DNA of 64,000 bases from Flagellimonas marinaquae (GTDB lineage Bacteria > Bacteroidota > Bacteroidia > Flavobacteriales > Flavobacteriaceae), in the NCBI RefSeq assembly GCF_023716465.1, contig NZ_CP092415.1, positions 2,891,501 to 2,955,500 on the forward strand. The letters are read 5' to 3'. This document shows positions 1-7,957 of the stretch, in pieces. The translations under genes were made by a program, and so were the position numbers. Numbering within the stretch: position 1 is the stretch's first letter; each line of letters opens with the position of its first letter. A model generated the notes under the pieces. That model made no database searches. It saw only the letters and a list, made by a program, of their open reading frames with translations, and had not been told where the DNA came from.

Positions 1-805
1 CGCTGTTCACAAACGCTTTGGTAAACTTGGTTATCCACCCCAATCCGGCTTCAAAAGGAGAAGTGGTATCGTCGATATCGTTTCCGTAAAGACAATAGCC
101 CATTTCCAAGCGCAGGGTATCTCGTGCTGCCAAACCGATGGGTTTTATACCAAAATCGGCACCCGCCTCCAAAACTTTGTCCCAAACTTGTTTTACTTCG
201 GAATTCTTGCAATAAATTTCAAATCCGCCGGAGCCGGTATATCCCGTGGCCGATATGATAACATGCTCAACACCGGCAAAATCACCTACAACAAAGTTGT
301 AGAATTTAATGGCAGAAAGATCCACAGATGTCAACGATTGCATAGCTTCCACTGCTTTTGGTCCTTGGATGGCCAACAGGGAATAATCGTCGGATATATT
401 TCGCATTTCGGCTCCTATGGCCTCATTGTATTTGGAGATATGGTTCCAATCTTTCTCAATATTTGCTGCATTCACCACCAAAAGGTAGGTTTCTTCTTTG
501 ATCCTATAGATAATAAGGTCATCCACAATCCCACCGGTTTCGTTGGGCATACAACTATATTGTGCTTTGCCCACGGTCAATTTTGAAGCGTCGTTGGTGG
601 ATACTTTTTGGATCAGTTCCAATGCCTTTGGTCCTTCTATTAAAAACTCACCCATATGCGACACGTCGAACACCCCGACAGCTTTGCGTACAGTTTCGTG
701 TTCAATGTTCACACCCTCGTAAGAAACGGGCATATTGTAACCCGCAAAAGGTACCATTTTGGCTCCAAGGGCCTCGTGCGTTTTGGTAAGAGCAGTCTGT
801 TTCAT
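1..805 (-). CDS. gcvT: Aminomethyltransferase of the glycine cleavage system (T-protein), partial
   Basis: GcvT releases ammonia from the aminomethyl-lipoyl H-protein and passes the one-carbon unit to tetrahydrofolate. The frame opens at an ATG at 805 and is still open at base 1, so only the first 268 codons are present and the C-terminus lies outside the window. The N-terminus reads [20 protein letters not shown], followed by AGYNMPVSY and then [10 protein letters not shown], the N-terminal signature of the GcvT/YgfZ folate-binding fold. It is followed by the usual bacterial region containing VDDLI. A good -7 element lies just upstream. It is transcribed the same way as thrABC but is separated from the thrC stop by about 100 bp, so it could be read through from that operon or use its own promoter. 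Confidence 0.93.
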   Translation of the reverse strand, partial: MKQTALTKTHEALGAKMVPFAGYNMPVSYEGVNIEHETVRKAVGVFDVSHMGEFLIEGPKALELIQKVSTNDASKLTVGKAQYSCMPNETGGIVDDLIIYRIKEETYLLVVNAANIEKDWNHISKYNEAIGAEMRNISDDYSLLAIQGPKAVEAMQSLTSVDLSAIKFYNFVVGDFAGVEHVIISATGYTGSGGFEIYCKNSEVKQVWDKVLEAGADFGIKPIGLAARDTLRLEMGYCLYGNDIDDTTSPFEAGLGWITKFTKAFVNS

Positions 806-822
806 TCCTTCTGGTTTTGTAG

Positions 823-830
823 CAAATTTA
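823..830 (-). promoter_or_regulatory. -7 promoter element of gcvT
   Basis: Read on the minus strand this is TAAATTTG, an exact match to the Bacteroidota -7 consensus TAnnTTTG, ending 17 bases before the gcvT start codon. No convincing TTTG -33 element is seen at the normal spacing. Confidence 0.45.
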
Positions 831-906
831 TCGATTTCGTTGCAGATGGAACTTTTTCCAAAAGAATGTTTTGAACAGCCTTTTGTTAAAATGTGATATA
901 AAAATG

Positions 907-2202
907 CTAACTATCCATTAAATAGGATTTTAACTCTTCGTAACCAGAGATTTTATGTGATTTTTTCTCTTTGTCCATTACCTGTAGTATTTGGGTTGGA
1001 ATTTTTGGTTGTATTCCCAGGGTTTCCTCCACCACATCCAAAAACTTAACAGGATGTGCCGTTTCCAGGAAAATGCCAAATGTGTTCGGATGTTCTTTTT
1101 GGTATTCCTTTAAACCTAAGTAGCCAACGGCTCCATGTGGATCTAAAACATAGCCCGCCTCCGAGTGCACTTTTTCCATGGTAGTTTTAGTGGTTTTGTC
1201 GGAAAAGGAATAGGACGAAAGGTTATTGCGCAAGGTGTCCAAATTATTTTGATATAATTCCCGGATTCGGACAAAATTGCTCGGATCTCCCACATCCATG
1301 GCATTGGAAATGGTCGCCACGGATGGCACTGGCTCGTAAACTCCATTTGCCATAAATTTTGGCACCACATTATTTGCGTTGGTAGAGGCCACAAAATGTT
1401 TTACGGGCATTCCCAATTTTTGAGCTACCATCCCGGCACAAATGTTTCCGAAATTCCCCGAGGGTACGGAGAAAACAATTTCTTTCCCTTTAGCTTTGGC
1501 CTGTTTGTATGCAAACAAAAAGTAAAATAGCTGCGGAAGCCATCGTGCCACATTGATGCTGTTTGCGGAGGTTAGCTGTTTACAATCGGTAATTTCTTTA
1601 TCTAAAAAAGCTGTTTTTACCATGCGTTGACAATCATCAAAAACGCCATCCACTTCCATGGCCTCAATGTTCTCACCTAAGGTGGTCAATTGTTTCTCTT
1701 GGATTTCGCTTACTTTTCCACTCGGGTAGAGGATTACCACTTTTACACCATCAACCCCCAAAAAACCATTGGCAACGGCTCCGCCCGTATCTCCGGAAGT
1801 GGCCACCAAAACGGTAACATCCTGTTTTCCTCCTTTAGAAAAATAGCCAAGACAGTTGGCCATAAAACGTGCACCAACATCTTTAAATGCCATAGTTGGG
1901 CCATGAAAAAGCTCCAGGACAGCAACATTATCCTCAATTTCTTTTACGGGGAAATCAAAGTCCAATGTGTTTTTAATGATTGTTTTTAAGTCTACATCCG
2001 GTATGTCTTCTTTTACAAATTGATGGATGGCCCTAAATGCAATTTCATGATCGGACAACTCGTCCAATTTTTCAAAAAAATCGGCAGATAGGGGAGTTAT
2101 GCTTTCTGGAAAATATAATCCTTTATCGGGAGCGATTCCGGCAATTACGGCTTCTTTGAACGAAGCTTGGATAGTTGGGTTGTTTAAGCTGTAAAACCTC
2201 AT
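907..2202 (-). CDS. thrC: Threonine synthase
   Basis: This is the pyridoxal-phosphate enzyme that converts O-phosphohomoserine to threonine, the last step of the pathway. The 431-residue length is normal for the long bacterial form. The PLP-lysine motif is seen in [14 protein letters not shown], the phosphate-binding region in [15 protein letters not shown], and the conserved [13 protein letters not shown] stretch follows. The gene is third in thrA-thrB-thrC, starting 4 bases after the thrB stop codon, so it is almost certainly co-transcribed and possibly translationally coupled. Nothing is missing or unusual. Confidence 0.97.
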   Translation of the reverse strand: MRFYSLNNPTIQASFKEAVIAGIAPDKGLYFPESITPLSADFFEKLDELSDHEIAFRAIHQFVKEDIPDVDLKTIIKNTLDFDFPVKEIEDNVAVLELFHGPTMAFKDVGARFMANCLGYFSKGGKQDVTVLVATSGDTGGAVANGFLGVDGVKVVILYPSGKVSEIQEKQLTTLGENIEAMEVDGVFDDCQRMVKTAFLDKEITDCKQLTSANSINVARWLPQLFYFLFAYKQAKAKGKEIVFSVPSGNFGNICAGMVAQKLGMPVKHFVASTNANNVVPKFMANGVYEPVPSVATISNAMDVGDPSNFVRIRELYQNNLDTLRNNLSSYSFSDKTTKTTMEKVHSEAGYVLDPHGAVGYLGLKEYQKEHPNTFGIFLETAHPVKFLDVVEETLGIQPKIPTQILQVMDKEKKSHKISGYEELKSYLMDS

Positions 2203-2206
2203 GGGA

Positions 2207-3130
2207 CTAGTTAATTTTTTTAACGCCTTGGTTGTTGATTTTGGAAATGTGGATATCGAAATCCACTCCGATATTTTGATAGGTCTCGGTCATGGAATCA
2301 GCCACGTGCCTTGCAATTTTTTCTCCTCTGCTCAATGCAAAAATGGAAGGTCCAGAGCCCGAAATTCCACTTCCTAGTGCCCCTGATTTTAGGGCGTTGG
2401 TTTTTATTTCATCAAATGCTGGAATCAAAATTGAACGAATGGGCTCCACAATATGGTCGTGCAATGAACGGCCAATAAGATCGTAGTCATTTTTGAACAG
2501 TCCGGCGATCAATCCTCCTAAATTGCCCCATTGCTGTATGCCCTGTTGCATGGAAATCGTGGTTTTTAAAATTTTTCGGGAATCCGAGGTCTTAATCTCA
2601 ATTTGCGGATGAATGACCGTTGCGTACAGCTCCGAAGGTGTAGGTATGGAAACAATATCCAAGGGATCATAGCTTCGAACCAATGTGAATCCACCAAAAA
2701 CGGCAGGTGCTACGTTGTCCGCATGGGCCACATCGCTGGCCATTTTTTCTCCTTGCATGGCAAATTCAACTAGTTCAAGATCGGAAAATGGCCTGTTCAA
2801 TAATTCGTTCATGGCCCAAACGGCACCTGCGGAACTGGCGGCACTGCTTCCAATACCACTACCAGGTTTTATACGTTTGTCAATCTCGATCTCAAACCCC
2901 CCTTGGTAGTCGCTTTTTTCCAATAAGGCCGTTCCTGCTACACCAGCCACATTTTTTTCGGTTGCCAATGGTAGGTCCTGTCCCGTAATCTTGGTGATTC
3001 GGATTCCGTTTTCCGATGTTTTGCGAACTGTCATCCGGTCACCTACCGAGTCCAGGGCCAATCCGAGCACATCGAACCCACAGGAGACATTTGCTATGGT
3101 TGCCGGGCAAAATACTTTGATTTCTTCCAT
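2207..3130 (-). CDS. thrB: Homoserine kinase
   Basis: This GHMP-family kinase phosphorylates L-homoserine with ATP to give O-phosphohomoserine, the substrate of ThrC. The 307 residues are a normal length. The ATP-binding GHMP motif is PGSGIGSSAASSAGAVWA at about residues 88-105, and the glycine-rich C-terminal motif GALGSGISGSGPSIFAL is intact. It starts 3 bases after the thrA stop and ends 4 bases before thrC, a tightly packed operon. Confidence 0.97.
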   Translation of the reverse strand: MEEIKVFCPATIANVSCGFDVLGLALDSVGDRMTVRKTSENGIRITKITGQDLPLATEKNVAGVAGTALLEKSDYQGGFEIEIDKRIKPGSGIGSSAASSAGAVWAMNELLNRPFSDLELVEFAMQGEKMASDVAHADNVAPAVFGGFTLVRSYDPLDIVSIPTPSELYATVIHPQIEIKTSDSRKILKTTISMQQGIQQWGNLGGLIAGLFKNDYDLIGRSLHDHIVEPIRSILIPAFDEIKTNALKSGALGSGISGSGPSIFALSRGEKIARHVADSMTETYQNIGVDFDIHISKINNQGVKKIN

Positions 3131-3133
3131 GGT

Positions 3134-5578
3134 TTAAAAATTTCCGATTCGCACCACATCCGCAAAGATACCCGATGCGGTTACATCGGCACCGGCACCG
3201 GCACCCTTAATGATCAAGGGTTGCTCTATATATCGGTCTGTATAAAACAGCACAATATTGTCGCTGCCCTCCAAATTATAAAAATCATGGCCCTTAGGAA
3301 TTTGCTGAAGACCAACTTTGGCCTTGCCATCTTCAAATTGGGCAACATATTTAAGTTTGCAATCGGCGTCTTTGGCTTGTTTGTACATTTTTTGAAAATC
3401 GGATTCATACTTTTTCAAACTTTCAAAAAAGGCTTCGTTGGAATTGGTCTCCAAGCTTTCTTCGGGCAGAAAAGCATCGTTCTCAATATCATCGATCTCC
3501 AATTGATGGCCACTTTCCCGTGCTAGGATTAGAATTTTGCGCATTACATCTACACCGCTTAGGTCTATGGTTGGGTCGGGTTCGGTATAGCCTTGATTCT
3601 GAGCTTGTTTCACTACGTCGTGGAATGTGATGGAATCGTTGAACGTATTGAACACAAAGTTTAAACTACCCGATAAAACAGCCTGTATTTTTCGAACCTT
3701 ATCACCGGATGCGATCAAGTGCTTTAGGGTATCGATAATGGGAAGGCCTGCACCAACATTGGTCTCGAACAAATAGGGTGCATTGTATTCCTTGGCCAAT
3801 TGTTTCAATGCTTTGTAGTTTGCAAAGTCCGACGAGGAAGCAATCTTATTACAGGTAACTACCGAAATACTATTTTTTAGGTAATTGGCATAGCTTTTTG
3901 ATACATCAGCACTTGCCGTATTGTCCACAAAAATGCTGTTTCGGAAATTAAGTGACCTAACTTTTTCGAAAAATCCCTCCATTTCTGTCCGTACACCTTG
4001 GTCCAATGCGTTTTTCCAGTCTTTTAGGGAAATTCCGTTCTCGTCAAATACCATTTTCTTGGAGTTGCTGATTCCGATAACCCGGACATTTAGTTTTAAC
4101 TCTTCTTTTAAATACTTTTTTTGTTGACGGATTTGCTCCAAGAATTTGGCTCCTACATTGCCCACTCCCATAACAAAAAGGTTGAGCTGTTTGATGTTTT
4201 CTTCGAAAAAGGTCTCGTGCAATGAATTCAGTGCCTTTTTTACATCCTCTTTTTTAATGACTGCGGAGATGTTCCGCTCCGATGCCCCTTGCGCAATAGC
4301 TCTAATGTTTACATTGTTCTTGCCCAAGGTGCTGAACATTTTTCCGCTCAAACCTTGGTGGCTTTTCATATTATCACCGACCAGGGCCACAATGGTAAGG
4401 TCTTTTTCGACCATTACGGGCTTTATTCTTTTTGAGGCAATTTCATATTCAAAAGTCTCGTTTACCGCCTCTGCGGCCAAATCTGCATCATCATCTGCAA
4501 TTCCAACACAGATGGAGTGTTCGGAAGATGCTTGGGTAATCAATACAATACTGATGTTCTTTACCGAGAGGGTTTCAAAAAAGCGCTTTGAAATGCCGGG
4601 GATACCAATCATTCCGGGGCCTTCCAGAGAAAGAAGGCTAATATTGCCTACATGACTGATGCCTCTTACTGTTTTTCCGTTGCCGTTGTTGTTTTGGGAA
4701 ATGAGCGTACCCGGGTTTTCCGGGTCGAATGTGTTTTTTATGGCGATCGGTATGGCTTTTCCCAACACGGGTTGTATGGTTGGCGGGTAGAGTACTTTTG
4801 CACCGAAATGGGACAGCTCCATGGCTTCTTGATAACTTATGGACGCTACACATTTGGCCTGCTTCACCAATTTGGGGTTTGCGGTGTACATACCACTGAC
4901 GTCGGTCCAAATTTCTAAAATATCGGCATTTGTTGCGGCAGCGATTATAGCAGCGGTATAATCGGAACCGCCTCTTCCTAAAGTGGTAAGGTCCCCGTTT
5001 TTGCTGGATGCCACAAATCCTGGCAACAAGGTAATGCCATGTTTGTTTTTAGAAAAGAAATTCTCGCAGTTGGCATTGGTCAGTTTAAAATCTACCGTAG
5101 CTTTGCCAAAGTTATTATCGGTTATGATCAGTTGTCGGCTGTCCTTGAAAATGGCGTCCAACCCTTCAGATTTTAAGAACTCACTAATAATAAACGACGA
5201 AAAAAGTTCACCATAGCTTACAATTTTATCCGATAGTTTTGGAGTAAGTTCACCGATCAAAAAAGCACCTTCCAATAAAGTTTCCAGCACGTTTAGATCG
5301 CTCTTAACCTTGCTAAGGGCCGCACTTTGCGATTTTACCGGAATAAGTTCCCGAATGGCGGCTATATGTCGGTCCTCAATTTCTTTTACGAAGTTTTTAT
5401 AGGATACATCTTGTTCCGATGCACGTTTTGATGCATTGAGAAGGAGATCGGTTACGCCCCCAAAGGCCGATACCACAACGGCCATGGAGTGGTTTTTTTG
5501 TGATTTTAGGATAGATTTTACCTTATTTATATTCTCTGGATTGGCTACCGAAGTGCCTCCAAACTTTAAGACTTTCAT
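3134..5578 (-). CDS. thrA: Bifunctional aspartokinase / homoserine dehydrogenase
   Basis: The 814-residue fusion carries the first and third steps from aspartate towards threonine. The N-terminal aspartokinase domain opens with MKVLKFGGTSVANPENI and has the TLGRGGSDYTAAI motif. Two ACT-type regulatory segments sit in the middle, including GPGMIGIPGISKRFF and VGDNMKSHQGLSGKMF. The homoserine dehydrogenase half begins near residue 465 with the Rossmann motif VMGVGNVGAKFLEQ and contains the conserved catalytic region ending IDLSGVDVMRKI. ACT domains in this family usually bind threonine, so feedback inhibition is expected. It is the first gene of the thr operon, with a leader ORF and promoter upstream. 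Confidence 0.97.
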   Translation of the reverse strand: MKVLKFGGTSVANPENINKVKSILKSQKNHSMAVVVSAFGGVTDLLLNASKRASEQDVSYKNFVKEIEDRHIAAIRELIPVKSQSAALSKVKSDLNVLETLLEGAFLIGELTPKLSDKIVSYGELFSSFIISEFLKSEGLDAIFKDSRQLIITDNNFGKATVDFKLTNANCENFFSKNKHGITLLPGFVASSKNGDLTTLGRGGSDYTAAIIAAATNADILEIWTDVSGMYTANPKLVKQAKCVASISYQEAMELSHFGAKVLYPPTIQPVLGKAIPIAIKNTFDPENPGTLISQNNNGNGKTVRGISHVGNISLLSLEGPGMIGIPGISKRFFETLSVKNISIVLITQASSEHSICVGIADDDADLAAEAVNETFEYEIASKRIKPVMVEKDLTIVALVGDNMKSHQGLSGKMFSTLGKNNVNIRAIAQGASERNISAVIKKEDVKKALNSLHETFFEENIKQLNLFVMGVGNVGAKFLEQIRQQKKYLKEELKLNVRVIGISNSKKMVFDENGISLKDWKNALDQGVRTEMEGFFEKVRSLNFRNSIFVDNTASADVSKSYANYLKNSISVVTCNKIASSSDFANYKALKQLAKEYNAPYLFETNVGAGLPIIDTLKHLIASGDKVRKIQAVLSGSLNFVFNTFNDSITFHDVVKQAQNQGYTEPDPTIDLSGVDVMRKILILARESGHQLEIDDIENDAFLPEESLETNSNEAFFESLKKYESDFQKMYKQAKDADCKLKYVAQFEDGKAKVGLQQIPKGHDFYNLEGSDNIVLFYTDRYIEQPLIIKGAGAGADVTASGIFADVVRIGNF

Positions 5579-5642
5579 GATGAAATGATATTGTGAAAAT
5601 TGAAAAAATAGATTAAAACGGACGGAATTATATATAGCAGAC

Positions 5643-5732
5643 TTACCCCAAAGGGGTGGTGGTAGTAATCGTAGAAATAGATGAAGGAGTATTCATCAAT
5701 TTTAGATTGTTATCCGTTTCTTTTAAGTTCAT
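5643..5732 (-). CDS. thrL: Thr/Ile-rich leader peptide of the threonine operon
   Basis: A 29-residue ORF lies between the operon promoter and thrA. An in-frame second ATG at 5696 would give a 17-residue version. Its C-terminal end reads ISTITTTT followed by PLG and a stop, so six of its last twelve codons are threonine and two are isoleucine. That is the composition of the Escherichia coli thr leader (known biology), where ribosome stalling on scarce charged tRNA controls attenuation. A short stem, ACCCC-TTT-GGGGT, spans the last codons. I do not see a clean terminator with an immediate U-run; a T-rich stretch lies about 30 bases on. The mechanism may therefore differ from the classical one. 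Too short for routine gene callers. Confidence 0.72.
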   Translation of the reverse strand: MNLKETDNNLKLMNTPSSISTITTTTPLG

Positions 5733-5751
5733 TGCTTTATAAATGAGATGA

Positions 5752-5782
5752 TAAAAGTAGTACTTTTGAATACTTCATCAAA
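5752..5782 (-). promoter_or_regulatory. Promoter of the threonine operon
   Basis: On the minus strand a TTTG -33 element (5779-5782) is followed after 19 bases by TACTTTTA (5752-5759), a near match to TAnnTTTG. Element identity and spacing fit the Bacteroidota primary sigma factor. Transcription would begin about 10-15 bases before the leader peptide start. Confidence 0.6.
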
Positions 5783-5835
5783 TCATTGGTGATGTTTTTG
5801 CGATATTGTTACGAATACACATTTTTTATTGCTGA

Positions 5836-7374
5836 ATGAAAATTTTTTCCTCACATCAAATATATCAAGCTGATAAATCCACAATTCAAAAAGAACAGAT
5901 AACCAGCGATGCACTCATGGAACGGGCGGCCACACAACTGTTCGAATGGATGCATGCTCGCTTACGGGGCACCCAGGTGAACATAAAACTGTTCTGCGGC
6001 ATTGGTAACAATGGGGGAGACGGCTTGGTGTTGGCCAGAAAATTGCATGAGCATGGTTATTCCATTCACGTATTTGTGGTAAACTATAGTGATAAGCGCT
6101 CGGAAGATTTTCTGTTGAACCTGGAACGCTTGAAGGATGGAAAGGTATGGCCGGATTTTATCAATAACGATAGTGGTTTACCCAATATTTCCGAATCGGA
6201 TATTGTTGTCGATGCCATTTTTGGAATTGGTCTGAACAGGGTTCCCGATGATTGGGTCGGTAATTTAATAGCCCATATTAATGCTTCCAATGCCTTTACA
6301 CTATCTGTGGATGTACCGTCTGGATTACCCGTGGATAGATCTCCTTGGGAACCATCTTATGTGATCAGGTCTAGTTATGTGTTGAGTTTTCAGTTGCCCA
6401 AATTAATTTTCTTTTTGCCAGAGACGGGTGCGTATGCCAATCAATGGGAACTATTGGATATTGGATTGGACGCCGAGTTTATCGCAAAAACGGAAACGGA
6501 TTTTGAGCTGATAGGGCGACCGGAGATTTTGCCAATGTACCGACCCAGGTCGAAGTTCTCACACAAAGGAACCTATGGACATGCGGTTATTATTGGAGGC
6601 AGTTATGGAAAAATAGGGGCTGTTCAGTTGGCGTGCAATGCCTGTTTGAGTGTTGGTTGTGGACTGGTTACGGCTGTTGTGCCGAAATGTGGTTACCATT
6701 CCCTACAAACTGCCGTGCCCGAAGCTATGGTGCTTACCGGTTCCCGGGATAAAATTATTTCACGGATAGAAATTCCTTTTAGTCCAACTGCTGCTGGCAT
6801 AGGGGTGGGAATGGGCAAGGATGAGGATACGGTCCAGGCTTTGGCTGTTTATTTGAAGGGTTCAGGTTCTCCTATGGTTATTGATGCCGATGCATTGAAC
6901 ATTCTTTCCGAGAACCGGGATTTGCTTAAAGATGTACCGGAAATGTCCATTTTGACCCCTCATCCCAAGGAGTTGGAGCGACTGATAGGCCCGTGGACAT
7001 CAGATTTTGAAATGTTGGACAAGGCCAAGTCGTTTGCTGATCGATATAACTTGGTGGTTGTAATCAAAGGAGCCCATACTATTACTTTGTACAATGGCAA
7101 GGGATATGTTAATACCACAGGTAACCCTGGTATGGCAACTGCAGGAAGTGGGGATGTTTTAACCGGAATGGTCGCAGGGCTTTTGGCTCAAGGATATCCA
7201 CCAGCCGAGGCTGCAATATTTGGGGTATACCTTCACGGGCTGGCCGGAGACATTGGCGCTTCCAAAAATGGATATGAAGCTCTAAAGGCTTCGATTATTG
7301 TGGGCAATATTGGTAGTGCTTATTCGGAACTGTTCCGTAAACCTGAAGCGGAGCAAAAAGAAAATCCCAGGTAA
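5836..7374 (+). CDS. nnr: Bifunctional NAD(P)H-hydrate epimerase / ADP-dependent NAD(P)H-hydrate dehydratase
   Basis: This repair enzyme re-forms NAD(P)H from its damaged hydrated form (NADHX/NADPHX). The N-terminal epimerase domain (about residues 1-210, YjeF_N) has the metabolite-binding CGIGNNGGDGLVLAR motif and VVDAIFGIGL. The C-terminal dehydratase (about 230-500), related to ribokinase-fold proteins, has KGTYGHAVIIGGSYGKIGA, TPHPKELERL and the signature NPGMATAGSGDVLTGMVAG. The 512-residue length and domain order match the E. coli fusion. It is transcribed divergently from the thr operon across about 100 bp and stands alone. Confidence 0.95.
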   Translation: MKIFSSHQIYQADKSTIQKEQITSDALMERAATQLFEWMHARLRGTQVNIKLFCGIGNNGGDGLVLARKLHEHGYSIHVFVVNYSDKRSEDFLLNLERLKDGKVWPDFINNDSGLPNISESDIVVDAIFGIGLNRVPDDWVGNLIAHINASNAFTLSVDVPSGLPVDRSPWEPSYVIRSSYVLSFQLPKLIFFLPETGAYANQWELLDIGLDAEFIAKTETDFELIGRPEILPMYRPRSKFSHKGTYGHAVIIGGSYGKIGAVQLACNACLSVGCGLVTAVVPKCGYHSLQTAVPEAMVLTGSRDKIISRIEIPFSPTAAGIGVGMGKDEDTVQALAVYLKGSGSPMVIDADALNILSENRDLLKDVPEMSILTPHPKELERLIGPWTSDFEMLDKAKSFADRYNLVVVIKGAHTITLYNGKGYVNTTGNPGMATAGSGDVLTGMVAGLLAQGYPPAEAAIFGVYLHGLAGDIGASKNGYEALKASIIVGNIGSAYSELFRKPEAEQKENPR

Positions 7375-7383
7375 GCATGAGAA

Positions 7384-7803
7384 TTAAGCACTGTTTCTGC
7401 TTTTTCTTGCTTTCAATCTTTTCTGGATCCAACTCAGAGCGTTGTCGAATTCAATAAAAAACTCCATAGGCTTTTTGTAGAACATTTTTTCAATATTGAA
7501 ATTGTGCATGTCTATTTCCTTTTTGGAAACAATGGCGAAAGCGACAAGGTTGTCCATGCCCCGTAAATAATTGTATACCGTTGGGTCAATGGCGTACGAG
7601 TTCTTTCTTAAACTGATGTATGCGAAATCCTTTTCTCTAAAATGGATTTCTGAAATGCCGATCATTTGGTAAGCCCTTTCTAGGGTAATGGTTGTTCCTT
7701 CATCAAAAGAAGCAACCATATAATTGTTGAAAACCTGAACGGTTCCAATGTCCAGTTGATACTCGCGTACCACAACCGTCTTCTTATTAGAAGTAATTTT
7801 CAT
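7384..7803 (-). CDS. STAS/SpoIIAA-like conserved hypothetical protein
   Basis: 139 residues counted from the ATG at 7803; the longer frame would need a TTG at 7830 and adds nothing recognisable. I see no catalytic motif or membrane segment. The alternating hydrophobic strands, the segment MDNLVAFAIVSKKEIDMHNF, and the C-terminal FFIEFDNALSWIQKRL resemble small SpoIIAA/STAS-like proteins that are common in flavobacteria. That is a fold-level resemblance only and the role is unknown. The gene converges with nnr (9 bases between stops) and lies downstream of a strong hairpin that ends clpC transcription, so it has its own transcript. Confidence 0.7.
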   Translation of the reverse strand: MKITSNKKTVVVREYQLDIGTVQVFNNYMVASFDEGTTITLERAYQMIGISEIHFREKDFAYISLRKNSYAIDPTVYNYLRGMDNLVAFAIVSKKEIDMHNFNIEKMFYKKPMEFFIEFDNALSWIQKRLKARKSRNSA

Positions 7804-7912
7804 CCCCAAGTAATTATAGTGTCTCGCCAACGAAATTATGAGGGTTGCGCACCGTGAGGAAAAATAATAGATTAAACGCTAAAATATCGTGTGTATGGTA
7901 ATTACAGGGCAT

Positions 7913-7942
7913 AAAAAAAGCTGACGATCGTCAGCTTTTTTT
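7913..7942 (-). terminator. Bidirectional intrinsic terminator after clpC
   Basis: A perfect palindrome, AAGCTGACGATCGTCAGCTT, is flanked by A-runs on one side and T-runs on the other, so it can stop transcription in both directions. It lies 16 bases beyond the clpC stop codon. Confidence 0.9.
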
Positions 7943-7957
7943 AAGTGTTGTTTCAAA

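Noticed and set aside
4146..4655. 169-codon ORF opposite thrA
   Set aside because: It is the antisense shadow of the aspartokinase coding sequence, with no independent family likeness.
5643..5680. Classical attenuator terminator after the thr leader
   Set aside because: Only a 5-bp stem, ACCCC/GGGGT, is visible and no U-run follows directly; I report the leader peptide but not a terminator.
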